Shown here piece by piece: positions 43,265 through 55,700 of a DNA stretch of 64,000 bases. A model generated the notes under the pieces. The model searched no databases. It was not told where the DNA came from and worked only from the letters and a program-made list of their open reading frames with translations. The translations under genes were made by a program, and so were the position numbers. Source of the stretch: Gadus chalcogrammus (taxonomy: Eukaryota > Chordata > Actinopteri > Gadiformes > Gadidae); contig NC_079420.1 of the NCBI RefSeq assembly GCF_026213295.1, positions 4,424,268 through 4,488,267 on the forward strand, in the 5' to 3' direction. Each line of letters opens with the position of its first letter. Within the stretch, counting starts at the first letter, position 1.

Positions 43265-43325
43265 CTTAGTCTACCTGTAGGAATCGTTGAGCAAGTTAGC
43301 CTCAACCCTACCTGCTCATTGTTGA
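43265..43325 (+). mobile_element. SINE tail fragment
   Basis: CTTAGTCTACCTGTAGGAAT, CGTTGAGCAAGTTAGCCTC and AACCCTACCTGCTC match the tail wording of the SINE at 60,942 and of 1995-2140. The head is missing. Confidence 0.55.
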
Positions 43326-44540
43326 CAAATTAATCTTGTCGCATCAGATTAAAGCCTGTTCCTCTGAAATCAAAACCAGTACCTTTTTGGGTATATGGTG
43401 TTTCGACCCTACCCTGATAATTTAAGTTTCGACCATCACCCTGATAATTTAGTAGGTACTTTTATTCACAGCAAAAAACAGTGAATCAAGATGCATGTCA
43501 TTAAGGATCAGGCAGAGATTTGGCATCTTCGGGATGAATACCTTTCGGTGGTGTGTGGCTGTAAAACCCTAGCCAATACTCTACTATTCTGCCACCTATT
43601 TAGCTAAATATGATGCTAATTTCAGCCCTCATTGTGCTTCCCCTTCAAAACAATGACACTGTGCAAATGGCTTGACCTTTCCCCGGCAAGAAACTCAAAA
43701 AGCCCATTAGAAACAACTAATTGAGTGAATAGTTTGGTTTTGCACTGTGAGCCCATTCCCTTGTGAGGATGACAGTGTTTCAGTGTAGTAGGCAATCATG
43801 TTTCATCATGAATGTTTTGCCCACAAGATTGCGCAAAGTAACTCTCAGTATCTCTGCAGCCTAAATAGTCAACAGGGGGGTGTAGGTGATGAACTGTAGG
43901 GTGTTGAATTGGTTTTTGGTTCCCCTATTTCTGCAAACCTACCGGTAGGCCTCCTTGAGCTTGGGATGACTATGCTTTCCATGTTGCCTTCATAACATGC
44001 GTCTTAATACAACTTAATACACTTTGGATACAAGCGTGTGCTAAAATCACTTAAAAGGATTTGCTTTGCCAGCAAGGCGACAGTGATCAGTGTAATCAAT
44101 GTTTTGTTAAAGACACAAAATAATGTTCTCTGACAAAATAGTCTATTTCATGATAATACAATCACACTTTGTTTGAGAAATAACCTTGATTAGAAAAACA
44201 GATAAAAACGTGTCAATTTTTTGCTCTCTTCTCCGTACTTCAACAGTCTGAAAAAAATAGCGGCTAGCGGTTTCTGTTTGATTTCAGTAAACACACAGGA
44301 TTTCTGTCTTCAAATTAGATGACACGGCGTGCTTGTCTTCCAGCTAAATCCTTTCTTCTGTTTGTGTGTTAGTGTGTGTGTGATGTTTGCCATTAGTCAG
44401 ACATCAGCGGGTGGTTTAATGCACAAGGCTAATTGCAGGTAGTAGAAGAGGAAGGAAAGGCATTACATAGAGGGAAGGCCCTGAAGGGAGGAACCAAACC
44501 CTCGCAACAAAAAACGAACGAAGCATGAGTAAACACTTTT

Positions 44541-44759
44541 CCTCATTCAACCATCACCTCCTCCTGCTATTCCCCTCCTCTTCCTCCTCCATTTCCTTTT
44601 CCCCACCTTCTACTTCTTCGCAACTTCTCCTCCTCCACCTTCTCCCTATACCCTCCTCCCTTCTCCTTCACCCCACATCCTCTTCCCTCTCTTCGGATCC
44701 TTCTATACACCCTCCTCCTCCTCCTCCCCTCCCTATCCCACCTCCTCCTCCCCACCTCA
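44541..44759. repeat. Polypyrimidine/polypurine tract, about 220 bp
   Basis: The plus strand is almost only C and T (TCC/CCT units with short interruptions), giving S/P/L-rich or Arg/Glu-rich frames that are not genes. Such a tract can form triplex H-DNA. Confidence 0.85.
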
Positions 44760-44894
44760 GTGGGGAGGAGGTTGGACCACAGTTGGACCAATTTGGTCTC
44801 ATACACTAATTCTTAGACACGGTCGATTTTGTTATTTTGTTATTTGAAGAGGAAAGGTTCGGATGTGTTGACAATGTGAAAGGCCAATTGAAAT

Positions 44895-44955
44895 GGGGGT
44901 GGGGGAGGGGGTGAGAGAGGGTGGGGGAGGGGGTGAGAGAGGGTGGGGGGGGCGG
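44895..44955. repeat. G-rich tandem repeat, about 24-bp unit
   Basis: The unit GGGTGGGGGAGGGGGTGAGA is followed by GAGG, occurs twice, then partly a third time (GGGTGGGGGGGGCGGGGG). Many closely spaced G-tracts indicate a strong G-quadruplex candidate. Confidence 0.85.
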
Positions 44956-45306
44956 GGGAATGTGATGCGTAATTGCGAGTCACATGTGTGGCTTGTTTTT
45001 TTCTGTATTGACCCATTGTCCCGGCCTGCACGGTGTCCCAGCGAGGAGCAGAGGCTGTGTCATTGAGTTTTTCCAACATGTTGTCGGAAGGTCTTGTGCC
45101 GACTGGGGCAACGACATAGATGAACGGCCATCCTCCGAAGGTGGACCTTAACTACTGCACCTCTTTCCCCGTTGAGCCCAGCTGGAGATGGAATTGCGGT
45201 GTGAAGGCGAGAGGAGGGTTGCTCAAGGGTATTCAAATCATTTTACAATCCTTACTTTTGGAAGGACAGTCATAACATTTTAGTCAGCCAAGCCTTCCCG
45301 AATAGC

Positions 45307-45330
45307 TATATGTATGTATGTATGTATGTA

Positions 45331-45366
<36 letters not shown>

Positions 45367-45398
45367 TGTATGTATGTATATATGTACACATATATATG
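45307..45398. repeat. (TATG)n compound microsatellite
   Basis: TATG tetranucleotides with internal TATATATA blocks. Confidence 0.95.
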
Positions 45399-45530
45399 GG
45401 GGGATGAAATTGTATAGGGTCCACATTGCACGGATTGGCATGCCCTTCAATCTGAAAAGCACTCGGATTTTGTAGTTAATAAAGTAAAAAAAGTAACGTG
45501 TTTAGTCTAATAAAATGTTTATGCATATAT

Positions 45531-46030
45531 TAGGGCTGGGCAAGTTAACGAGTTAATTACGCGTTCACGCAATCTTATTTGAACGCATTTAATACAAATT
45601 GACGCATTAACGCAGAATCTCTTTTTTTTTCTTTTTTTTCTTTGATTGTGAAAGGTTTTGCCCACGGAATGTCAACATTCATATCAGAAATCATTTTTGT
45701 TTTCAGTTCCACTTACTTTACATTCAATTACACTTGAGGTAAGTGACAGCCTGTTTACAATTCCCAAGTCTGTGGTGATCCGTAGGTTTCATCTTCAACC
45801 CACACTGAGTGAGTCAATAAAACTCCCTCAAGATCACTTGTCTAGTTTTTGCTTATTAAGTACATTTGGTATGAATGATAATGTGTCGTTCCTTTTGATA
45901 ATCTCATTTAACTTCAATTGGAGTGGATTAAAAATATAATTTTAAAAGTGTGATTAATCGTGAGTTAACTCACCAATACTATGGTAATAAATTAATCACG
46001 GTAAAAACTTTTAATCTTTGCCCAGCCCTA
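45531..46030. mobile_element. Non-autonomous hAT-like element (TAGGGCTGGGCAA ends)
   Basis: Left TAGGGCTGGGCAAGTTAACG; right inverted TAGGGCTGGGCAAAG. The flanks GCATATAT (45,523-45,530) and GTATATAT (46,031-46,038) are a 7/8 match, but the region is TA-rich so this carries less weight. The subterminal words GTTAACTC and ATTAATC resemble those of the 25,742 family, but the ends differ, so it is a sister family. The 500-bp body has no transposase frame. Confidence 0.82.
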
Positions 46031-46671
46031 GTATATATGTATATAAGTATATGTGTATATATATATATATATGTGTATATATGTTTGTGTGTACATACTG
46101 GAATGAATGTGGGGAAAATACCACACAAAGTCAGCGACCCTTGCAGCTTCTGAGGTGCACTGATTGCTCACTTGATACGCTGTTGAACAGCCTGCGCCTC
46201 AGTAAGGCGGGCAAAGCTTCGGCCAAAAACAATATGGCTTGTTGAAAATGATTACAGCTTCAAAGGGAGACCCCTTACTGCAAACTCCTGGGTGGCGTTC
46301 GTACGGTGTCCAAACGCATCTCGAGTGAACACGTTGATGAGAACACTCATTACAAAGATACCTTATTGCTAATTTCATTACGACACACTGGGAGACAAAA
46401 AGCCCCGTCACAATTTGCTTTCATGTTGATAGGCTAATTTTGCTTGAGGGCGAGCTGTTGAATCAAAGCAAGGCAATGCAAAGCAAAAGTATACTTTTCA
46501 TATTTGTTGAAATACGCTTTGCATCCCTGCAGTAATCAATAAATCCAATGCTCTTACAAAAAAAAAAAAATCTGGCATCTGCGGCCGTCGCCGGCCTGTG
46601 ATAGCTCTTCCCATCATTTCGTTCGGCCCAAATGAAACGATGGGATGTCGCCGGTGCCACACTGTCAACTA

Positions 46672-46760
46672 AGGCTGGGCGATTTGGCCTAAAAATGAAA
46701 TCTCTGATCTTTTCAAACCAAACCCGATTATCGATTTTTAATTGAAGAATATCAATGATT
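46672..46760. mobile_element. Truncated hAT-type end
   Basis: AAGGCTGGGCGATTTGGCCT followed by AAAAATGAAATCTCTGATC is the wording of a common TAGGGCTGGGCGATATGGCC-type terminus. The outermost bases are altered and no opposite end or TSD was found. Confidence 0.45.
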
Positions 46761-47119
46761 AACAAAAGCAAAATAAATAACACACATCTTCCACTCTGTC
46801 CGCTGCGTGCCTCAGTTTATGTTGGAATAAATGTGATATGCTACTGCTTATGGTTGCCTAACTCTACACACTCAATGTATTCAGCGTTCATTCATTGTAT
46901 CGAAACCATTTAAAGGTGGTTGTAGTAGGTACACAGGGCTTTCCCTTAACCAAATGGACAAGCCTGGTGTATTACTGCTTTGACTTGTCTCCACTCATTG
47001 AAACAACCTAATCAGACAATGTTGTGTTGTACAGATCAAAATCGATGCAACAGCTCTGTGACTCTTGTTTTATTGAACATTTGGACAGCAATTGAAAAAA
47101 GTATTCACACCGAATAAGG

Positions 47120-47189
47120 TCTCTCTCTCTCTGTCTCTGTCTCTGTCTCTTTCTCTCTCTCTCTGTCTCTCTGTCTCTCTGTCTCTCTG
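47120..47189. repeat. (CTCTGT)n / CT-rich microsatellite
   Basis: CTCTCT blocks alternate with CTGTCT. The minus strand gives an RERERD frame that is not a gene. Confidence 0.93.
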
Positions 47190-48076
47190 AGAGATGTTTT
47201 TTACATTGTTTACAACCAAAACTATAGTGCCAGTCCAGGCTTGCCCCTGGAGGAAGGGCATTCCGTCAGGCTGGAGCCAGTTCAAAGTAGAGGCACCAGG
47301 TGCTCAGTCAGCAGGAACTTTCGTCTCATCCAAGTGCCAAGGGCAATCCTCGTCCAATGGCTTCATGGAGAGACCCCCGACACCAGGTTTCTTTAGTCAA
47401 TGCAGTCACTGATACACTGACACCCTTATAGATCCAAACATAGCTGTGGTTCTACATAATTGAGCGGTAGTCAAATGGAGAGAATTCAAACTATTCTAAC
47501 ACAAAAAAATATAATAATTCTGGAAAGTGAGTTCTGGCAAATTGAGATGAGTCCTTATTCGCAAAACAACGTTTTCTAAATTGCTCTGTGTACATTACAA
47601 CAGTACATATTTTAAAGTAATCCAAGCACTGGAAATGAGCACTATTTTAACTGGAAGAGAAGCCGGTAAAAATGTTACAGTTAATGCGCTATCATCATCA
47701 AGAGATTGTGCCCAATGGCAAAATAGTTTTACTGTTTTCATCCACTCTTTTCTTCTATTTGAATAAGGTAAAAATGTGAAACGACACAAATAACAGCACT
47801 GCCAGTGCTACTAATGATCTGCGACAAGTGGAAAACAATAAAAGTGCATGCATACTCAAATTAAATGTGTCTCTCAGCAGCACGTTAGTGAACATGTTGT
47901 TCTTTAATGACTTCATTCGAGATCAGAAAGCAATGAGTGGAAAGGCTTTTTGTTTTTATACATTTTTCATTCAAACCAATTCATCCTCTAGATTTCTCTG
48001 GAGAGCAAACTACGAAGGGCCCACAGGCAACATGAATAGTTAATTCCAAAAAATTTGTGTTATTCTTACCTTAAAC

Positions 48077-48546
48077 CATTGGTTCTCAAAGTGCGGCCCG
48101 CGTGTGCAATGACATGTGCAATGACCATAAAGTCTCTATTCAATGGCGGCCCGCAGAAACATTCCTGGCGGCCCGCAATGACATACAGATGGAAGTAAAA
48201 AATAAATAGATTTTAATTTTTTTTTTTTTTTTTTATTGTTATATCAATATTAATTTAAACAAAAATAAATAAATATAAAGAGAAAAGTCGACTCTCTAGC
48301 TTTCAATTAAATCCTATTAAATTTGTTTGTTTTAATCCGACTGTACATTACTTTGAAAGGATGAACCTCAGTTTCGTGGTTTACACCTCACTTGACCTCA
48401 CTCCCAGAGGTCCACGGTGCAATGTTTTCTTTCACCACTGGGATGCTGACGGCGTTTCTCGCCAATTTTCTTTTCCTTTGGCGGCCCTCAATCAAATTTT
48501 GGGTTCCTAAATTGGCCCTCAGCTGTCAAAACTTTGAGAACCCCTG
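48077..48546. mobile_element. Non-autonomous hAT element (GGTTCTCAAAG ends) with perfect 8-bp TSD
   Basis: Left CATTGGTTCTCAAAGTGCGG; right inverted CAGGGGTTCTCAAAGTTTTG. CCTTAAAC flanks both sides exactly (48,069-48,076 and 48,547-48,554). Repeated GCGGCCCGC words lie at both ends, with an A/T-rich middle containing an 18-T run. The wording is of the well-known vertebrate GGTTCTCAAA hAT-type termini. No coding capacity. Confidence 0.93.
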
Positions 48547-50387
48547 CCTTAAACGGACTAAAGCAGCCATCGATTTAATGTTTGTATTATTTGGTAGCAT
48601 ATCGCATGGTTGAACATCGTGGTGTATTAATTAGAATTTAGCATATGGAATAACCAAAACATGAAAATAATACTTTCAAAACTGTCCCCCTGTGTATTCA
48701 TTTTCATTTCTGGCTATTTGGTTCTTTGCATTTCCATGGTCAAACGTGAGCTGGACGCAGCCATTTGTTCAGCTATTGGGTCCAATGGGAGTGGTATGCT
48801 GCATTAAGCAATACAAATAAATAAAACATATACAGAAATCTGGAAACCTCTGAGAGAGAAAGAAGGATAGATAGAAAGGTTGGTAGATGGATCGATAGAT
48901 ACAGTTAGATGGATGGACGGACATCTTTTTTTGTATGGTGCAAGAATAGTCGGAAACCAATGTAAAAAAGGCCAAGTGAAACGACCACTTAACTTGTGAA
49001 CATCTACAGCTAGTGCTTCGTTGTTCATCGAATCACAAGCTGTAGCATCTGCGTCGGTGGCAGGTTCTACCTTATCCCTAACTTTAACTGACGAATATTC
49101 TTCATGGTCAGTTATTGGTGTTTGCTTAGTGGGTTTTTGTGCAAACTAATATAGACAGAGACTTGGGCTCTCTCTCCAGAGTTCTGTCTTATATTTAATT
49201 TTTCGTGTGTGTGTGTGTGCGTGTGTGTTTGTGCGAGTGTGTGTTCTGTGCTTGTTGCCTCACACCTCAAGCCATCTCTATCTCCTTTTAAATCTTTGAT
49301 ATAACAATTTAATGTTAGCGTCTTATTTAGAGTGTGGGTTATTATAGATGTTTGAAACAAAGTATTTTATGCTTACCTTTTGTTCCAGGTGTGAGCAAGG
49401 AGTCACGCTCCAGTGTTTCTCTTGTCTCTTCACCTGGACACAACGCTTTGTCACCACAACAACGTGATTGCAACGATGCTCCTGGAGCAACATTAATTAT
49501 GATGGTGTAGGAACAACACTGACAAAGCGATTTCAGACCGGGGCCCCCTTCTGGACACACAATGATGAATTTGGAACCCAAGAAGTCAAAAAATATTTCT
49601 CGCCGTATCCCTTTAAAGGTCAATAATCTGTAAAAAAAAAAAAAAAGGTGACGTCATCTAAGTAATTGGGTTTGGGACAGCATCATCACAGTGTGTATTG
49701 GGAGCTGGTGTATTCCCTATACCTTACGAGGGCCTATGTGTGTGTGCGTGTGTGTGTTGGTCTCTGATGGAGAGCAGTTTATTAAAAATGTATGGGGGAA
49801 ACAAGCCATCCGAGGACGCTAATTGCGAGCAGAGGGCCTGATTCAGAGTCGTATTCTGCATTCAAGTCCCATGGAGAATGATGCAAAAGGAATATCTCGA
49901 ACAAACAAACTTCTCCTGAAATGTTCCTTGCACAACAGGGGACAATTTGGGGGTTTGTCGTCGCAGAGACAAACAAGGCATGACAAAGTTAAGAGACGGG
50001 AAAGAAATGTACGAGTCGAACATTGAAAACAACAGCAACAAAGACACAGGCTTATAAGCAAACAAGTAGCTGGCGTCTGTATACGGGAAAAGAAAAAACA
50101 CATTCAAGGGCGTCGTACATTTTTTGAAAGCGAGGCGCTCCCAGACTCACCGTGAGCAAGACTAACAATGCAGAAGCCAAAGAGAATCCGTCCTATTACT
50201 TTGTGATATCAGATGCGACATACATATCTCTCTATATATAGATGTGTCTTTATCCCTCGGACAATTATGAGCAGACAGAGGAGCCAGCAACTGGTGAAGG
50301 TGGGCTGGCTGTGTTCTTTCTCCTGTCAAGAGCAGGTTGTGCAGGAGTGGAGCAAGAGGAGGAGACGGAGATGCAGGGAGATGCAGG

Positions 50388-50418
50388 GAATCCTGCTGGC
50401 TCCAAGTGCCAGCAGGAT
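50388..50418. repeat. Perfect 12-bp hairpin with 7-nt loop
   Basis: AATCCTGCTGGC, loop TCCAAGT, then its exact reverse complement GCCAGCAGGATT. Confidence 0.9.
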
Positions 50419-50592
50419 TTAAGCAGTGTTATGCAGAACTTAATTATCAAGTTATGAAACGGAGTACCAAAACAAGGTGTGATGACAGCCCGGGTTGCCG
50501 TGGCAACTGGCGTCGACAACCCTGTGCAGAACTAGAAAAAAAAAGATGCATGAACTTGAAAAAGGAAACCCAGCGGAGCTTAGGAATGTATG

Positions 50593-50746
50593 GACTACTT
50601 CAATACTCTTGATTCATTCTGTTCCATGTGTGTCGTCGTATCGTTTGATATTCTGTTCACAAAGGAAATAGTTTAAATATACATATATAAAAAAGGTATT
50701 AGTGTCCAGTCAGTTACAGACTACTTCAATACTCTTCATTCAGTCT
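50593..50746. repeat. 28-bp direct repeat, 126 bp apart
   Basis: GACTACTTCAATACTCTT with ATTCA.TCT follows at 50,593-50,620 and again at 50,719-50,746 (26/28 matching). Neither copy is part of a recognised element. Confidence 0.8.
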
Positions 50747-52302
50747 TCTCCAGTGGGTTTGTTAGTCTTTTCATTGATATATTGGACCATCAATATCATT
50801 GGAGATACAACAGTGAAGTGCCCTACTATTAACATGTACCACATTATCCAACAAACAGAACTCCAAGGTCTAATTCTGACTTTCATTACTGTCCTAGGCA
50901 TTGGGTTCTTTGTCGAAAAGATCTTTAAACCACTCCTAGAAGTTATTAAAATATTTGATTAATCCAGTTGTTTCGTAATGCATAATGCACAAAATGACCC
51001 GCAAGAAACAGTACTGTTGTATCTCTAACAACTCTCCTTCATCAGAGAGCACACACATTCAGCCGGCGGGTACAAAAAAATCATTTTCTCGCCTCTCAAA
51101 CTGTTTGTTTTAATCTATGTAATCTCAAACCAGGGCACGAGGAAACTCTACCCCATATGTGTACATCTCCGGCTTACCGTGTGTATGTGTGTCTATTTGT
51201 CGTGCCTATTATTTTCAGTCTGTGAGTTTGTGGCCGTGTGTGTGCATGCGTGTGTGTCAATAACAAAAAAAAAAAAGAGAAAAGAGTATCTCTTGTGTTT
51301 TTTTTTCCTGCTGTTTCTCTTTTTTTCCCCCTGTTTACTTGCTTCCTGCGGCCGGGGGTGAGGGTCGTTAATGAGGGCGCAGCCACCCCTGCCACCTGAT
51401 AACACCGCTCGGTTGCGCCCATCAACACCATGATAGTGGCTGTGCACAGATTTGCTGGTAATTATGCCCTCTGGAGGTACCTTCCTCCCTTTCCTCCTGC
51501 CCATCCTCCTTCCCCTCCAAGCACCTGCACCTCCTCCTCCTCCTCCACCCTCCCTCCACCGTCTCCTCGTCCGCCGTGGCCCCCCTTTAGGTTTCCCTCC
51601 CAGACAGATGCGGAGGAGGAGACATTGAGAGCCATGGGGGTGTGGAGAGCTTGGACCACCGGGGCTTGTACCTCAGACTGCATCAAGGGATTTCCGTCGG
51701 CCATATTGAGAGTACTTCAGAGAATTGTAGTTCTGTAGAATCCTGAATCAACATGAATACACCGTAACCCGGGCTAAGGTCGACACGTTCTGCCATGTCT
51801 CCCGTGAGAAATGCTGTGGCCCTTTCATACACAACGCCGCATCGTAATGAGGTATTATTTTCTCTTATGTTTCCAAAATGGAGGCGGTCCGGTGATGTAG
51901 CGATGAACGTACGCTATTAGGGGAGGAAGTACACAGCAAAGTAGCTCAGCTGTGCCGGATAGGGCTCATCCTGTTTTTTCCTTTATTTACTTTTTCCAAG
52001 TCTGTCAGCGCACCGTCATTTAAGCAGCAGCTCCTCAACGCTTTGTAAAGGAACCACCATTAAGGTTGTTGTTTTTCCCCTTCTCTTGAACGTGTGGGGA
52101 ACAAAACATCCTAATGACAGTGCTCTTGTTTGGTTTCCTTCACATTTGCTTGATGAAAAACTAAAGAAAAAGCCTTGATGAATGAACAAACTGAGACTTC
52201 AAATGCAGTTTGTTTCTTTTGATACTGACTGACGAACAGAACGCAACAGAAACAACCCATATACCACAGCGAAATAACCAAATCAAATCACACATTATAA
52301 CT

Positions 52303-53075
52303 CAAGATTTACTTTATTGTCCGGAAGAAAATTTGTCTTTGACACATGCAGTATCTACTGTTAAATAACACAAATAACATTTGCATACATACAGCAAAAA
52401 CAAAGGCGCTCAACCATTCAGATGCATACAGAGACTACTGGCTGCCATTAACAAACAAATTTCTCCCTGCTCATGGTCCAACACACCTGTAGTCATCATA
52501 ATAACATTCATAACATGTGCATCAAGGGTAAAAAGCAGCCTCATCAACAGGGAATTGTCAAAAGTGTACATGTGTGCATTTGGAAAGCAACGTTATAGCG
52601 GTAGGCCTCTGGCTAACTTGCCATTTAGGTCTTTGATGGACAGGCCGACAAAGGAGTTCTTAAAGCGGCTGAGCCTGCACTAGGAGTTTGCCTAAGGGTA
52701 GCTGGTACTCAGGGTTGGAGGACATGGGTGGGGTCTGAGATAATTATTTGGGCCCGTCTCATGAATGTTTCATCAAAGACTGCAAATGCCTGGAGTCTGG
52801 GATGCTGCCTGACTCCCATGATTTTCATGGCTCCCTCAATGGCCGGGGTAATCTGGGGTTTCAGCTGTACACTGAGGCTGCCCAAACCGGGTGGAGATAC
52901 CATACAGCCGGATGCCCTCAACCACCACACGCTAGGAGAAGGAACACTTCCTGGTTGACACTAAAGACCCCCAGCCTGCTAAGGACGTGGGGTGTTAGCC
53001 CCTCGTTCAGACATTTTGCACCTGAACACGGCGTGTCAGTTATCAAAAAGCACAACAGACCTGGATTAGGATAAA
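52303..53075 (-). mobile_element. 3' end of a non-LTR retrotransposon (LINE), 5'-truncated and decayed
   Basis: On the minus strand a decayed coding tail is followed by about 300 bp of 3' UTR ending GACAATAAAGTAAATCTTGA (near 52,303-52,325), a typical AAGACAAAT..ACAATAAAG retroelement ending. The upstream boundary is uncertain. No poly-A tail or TSD was recognised. Confidence 0.7.
52600..52970 (-). pseudogene. LINE ORF C-terminal remnant
   Basis: The minus-strand pieces include LKPQITPAIEGAMKIMGVRQ, the motif RRAQIIISDPTHVL, then after a frameshift PEYQLPLGK, and after another CRLSRFKNSFVGLSIKDLNG. The order ISDPTH..., PEYQLLP-like, C...R.KNSF..LSI..LN is the familiar C-terminal end of many fish LINE ORFs, beyond the reverse transcriptase. 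At least two frame breaks and a stop show it is dead. Clade is not assigned. Confidence 0.65.
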
Positions 53076-53424
53076 CGATAAACCCCGCGGAATGATCATG
53101 GATTGAATATCCCACGATGGTTGCTTATCTCCTCCCGGTGGCCACATGAGACAGAGAGGCGGAGAACGACGGCTTTTGTTCTCTCGCCATCGTTGTCTTT
53201 TTTATAACCTTTTCCTGCATTGTTTCCTTTCCCTTCTGTCTTGCGCTGGTGTTTCACGTATAGGTGGGGGCAAATTGGCAAGTTTGGTTGCCATGACAAC
53301 AGCTCCTCTCTCCAGCTCTCCCTCCAGTTTCTCTCTCTTTCTCCAGTTTCTCTCCCGATACAGTTTCTCTGGCGAGGATGACAGGTGCGTTAAGCCTCAT
53401 GAGCGAGTGAAAATGAGAAACTTT

Positions 53425-53536
<112 letters not shown>

Positions 53537-54397
53537 TCGCTAACTTCCGCCTTTTGCTTTCCCCCCCGTTGTGCAATCAATGCGAGGCGGGGAAGCGGCA
53601 GGGAATGTCACTGGCCAATCGGCATGCAGGCACCCAAACCCTAATTGAATGCCCCCCAACGTTAATGTTAGTTACTCCGGTCCCTAACCGGCCTACACAG
53701 TGCCTGTCACATTCTTTACACTTTACCCCGCCTACGTTTAACATTGGGGAACATACATGTTGCATTTTATTGTTCTTTTCTTCTTTAAAGAGTTACAGCA
53801 TAACTGAAAAATATATAAAAGTGATATGAATATATACAAAAAATATCAAATATCTTAAATGTTTCCTCAAACGCAGGTTCAGGGGTAGCGACCCTTCTGT
53901 GTTAGTGAATATACTATTTTAGTATTTACTATTCCGTCTTTAAGTCATCCTTAAGTCACATGTCATGAAGAACTGGGTAGGACTGAGCCATCCTGCTCCC
54001 GGTAGTCAACTGGTATAATTTAGACTGAACCATTGGCAGTTATAGACAGTGGATGTATTAACGTGAAATTCCAGATATGGATAAACGTTACCATGATATC
54101 GTTATTAAAACAATATTATTTCATTGCCTTTATCCAGACAGAACCTTTTTTTGCAGTCACATCAATTTCAGTACAGCAATTAGTTGAGTGGGTGTATTAT
54201 CAACACTGCCAAATAATGAGTGCACTTGTACTATGGCTAGGCACTCTGTCTAAAAGCACCCTAGAAGTACAACCCATTTGAATAATGTGGAAGGATCGTT
54301 CTTTGGAAGGTTGAACCATTTTGTAGAGGCCAGCATGACTGCTGGCTTCATTTGTTTGACCCCATTTTACACCAGGTGGTTATACACCAGGTAACTG

Positions 54398-54462
54398 CAG
54401 TCAGTCTGCCAGGCAACTAGTCTCTTTGTCAGCCAGTCTGTCAGCCAGGTTAGTCAGACAGT
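54398..54462. repeat. Imperfect GTCAGYCTG tandem repeat
   Basis: CAGTCAGTCTGCCAG, GTCAGCCAGTCTGTCAGCC and GTTAGTCAGACAGTC follow each other as diverged units. Confidence 0.6.
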
Positions 54463-55359
54463 CACCATTGTGGTTGGCCGCATAGATATATAGTTATAGA
54501 AATTATAACTAAAAAGGGTAGCAAAAGCATTTAGCTTTATGCTCATCACGCCCTCTCGAAGTTGGAACTGTCTTATGCCCTTATATGGGCACTAAGGTGG
54601 GTTGAGGGAAGCTGGGTCGAGCCGGCCTTCAGAGTTAAAGCCCTCAACCACGGTGACTTGGCAATAAATGAAGACCCCCTCCTCCCTCCCCTCGAAACAT
54701 ACTATATTCAAAAGTTAATGGACTTTGAATGAAACCACATTATTCAAAGCCTACCAGGTTCTCTACATCCTCATTCACTCTGTAGGGGAGGTTAAAGATA
54801 GACTCTGACTGAATGAGGGTATCGGGTATTTCTAGATAGAAGCAGCTAGGCTTTTCCATTGACATCTAGACAACAGGAGACTTTAATTAGTTTACCGGTC
54901 TTTGGCAGAGCTGCATTAAGACACTTAATATCCCCCTAAGCTTTAACGTTCAGCCAAATTCACAGAAATGCTTGGCCATAGCACTGGAAATCGAATTAGT
55001 CTATGATAGCACCAATAAAAAAAACAGTGCAGCTTAGTTGAGGTGAGGGAGGCTTCCGTGCTTCCACTGCACCCAGAGAAGCTAGCCACGAGCGGGTTGA
55101 AGGGGTGAGTGAATGTGTGTGTTCATTCATGTTCAACACTCACTGGGTGCCATTTCGTCTTGACTCTGGTTATACCGTCGTAAAAACCGTATGAGTCTCA
55201 TCAGGCAGGCATTAACAACTGTTATCCTCCTGTTCACTCCATTTAGCCTGTTGTTTATATATTTTCTTGGTTGCTATTTTCGCTGCCTCCACAGATATTG
55301 ACTCGCTGTGTGGCAGATGTCTGACAGATGTCCTTCTGTTTTATCGTTTGTCAGCCGGC

Positions 55360-55700
55360 TGTGACACCGCACGTCACATTCGCTGACTTTAACGACGCAT
55401 CCTGTTTCCTGTCAAAGGTCAGAGTGGATATACGTGCGGAGGCGGAGCGCACTGCGGCCCATCTCTGGCAACACGTCCTCGTCGATGTCAGCCGCGTCGA
55501 AGACAAAGCGCGGCGGAGAGGCAAAGTGACACCAGCGATCGCCACGTCCCCCTCCCTCCCTCCCCGTCTAATCTCCGGGGACGGCTGTTGCTGCCACGCC
55601 GAGGCTTGTTGATGTCTCGTCGCGCATGGCTGCCTTGTTTCGCTCCGGAGTTGGCCTTCAGAATCAGCGCAGAGGTATGATTCTCCCCAGCGTGGACGTT
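55360..55700 (+). promoter_or_regulatory. CpG-island-like promoter region
   Basis: CpG dinucleotides are suddenly frequent (ACGTGCGGAGGCGGAGCGC, GTCGATGTCAGCCGCGTCG, CGCGGCGGAGAGGC), in contrast with the depleted DNA on both sides. A CACGTCAC word (near 55,370) and a CCTCCCTCCCTCCCCG run are present. It ends in the candidate first exon at 55,626. Vertebrate housekeeping and mitochondrial-protein genes commonly start in such islands. Strand is set by that exon; a minus-strand promoter cannot be excluded. Confidence 0.5.
55626..55674 (+). CDS. Candidate first coding exon of an unrecognised gene
   Basis: An ATG followed by G opens MAALFRSGVGLQNQRR and the segment ends CGCAGAG/GTATGA, a good donor. 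The first 16 residues contain three Arg and no acidic residue, as in a mitochondrial targeting peptide; that role is inferred. The exon leaves one base (G) of a split codon, which fits the exon-like segment at 62,313 that begins with the remaining two bases (CA). It sits at the downstream edge of the CpG-rich region. The open frame continues past the donor to 55,949 but loses coding character. No homologue is recognised. A 49-nt coding exon is weak evidence by itself. Confidence 0.4.

Larger units (their letters stand above)
42957..45306. other. Non-coding stretch
   Basis: No gene is supported. It contains a short SINE tail fragment (43,265-43,325), the polypyrimidine tract 44,541-44,759 and the G-rich tandem 44,895-44,955. 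The rest is unique. Confidence 0.5.
46031..48076. other. Non-coding stretch
   Basis: No gene is supported. It holds a TA/TG compound tract (46,031-46,094), a truncated hAT-type end (46,672-46,760) and a CTCTGT tract (47,120-47,189). The rest is unique. Confidence 0.5.
48547..52302. other. Non-coding stretch
   Basis: No gene is established. It contains GATA/GATG cryptic repeats (48,866-48,925), TG tracts (49,205-49,250; 49,736-49,760), a CRE-type TGACGTCA (49,649-49,656), a 12-bp hairpin (50,388-50,418), a 28-bp direct repeat (50,593/50,719) and a pyrimidine-rich block (51,480-51,600). The 86-codon hydrophobic plus frame 50,702-50,962 is not recognised. Confidence 0.45.

Noticed and set aside
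50702..50962. 86-codon hydrophobic frame
   Set aside because: Not recognised, no splice or promoter context, and it begins inside the direct-repeat area.
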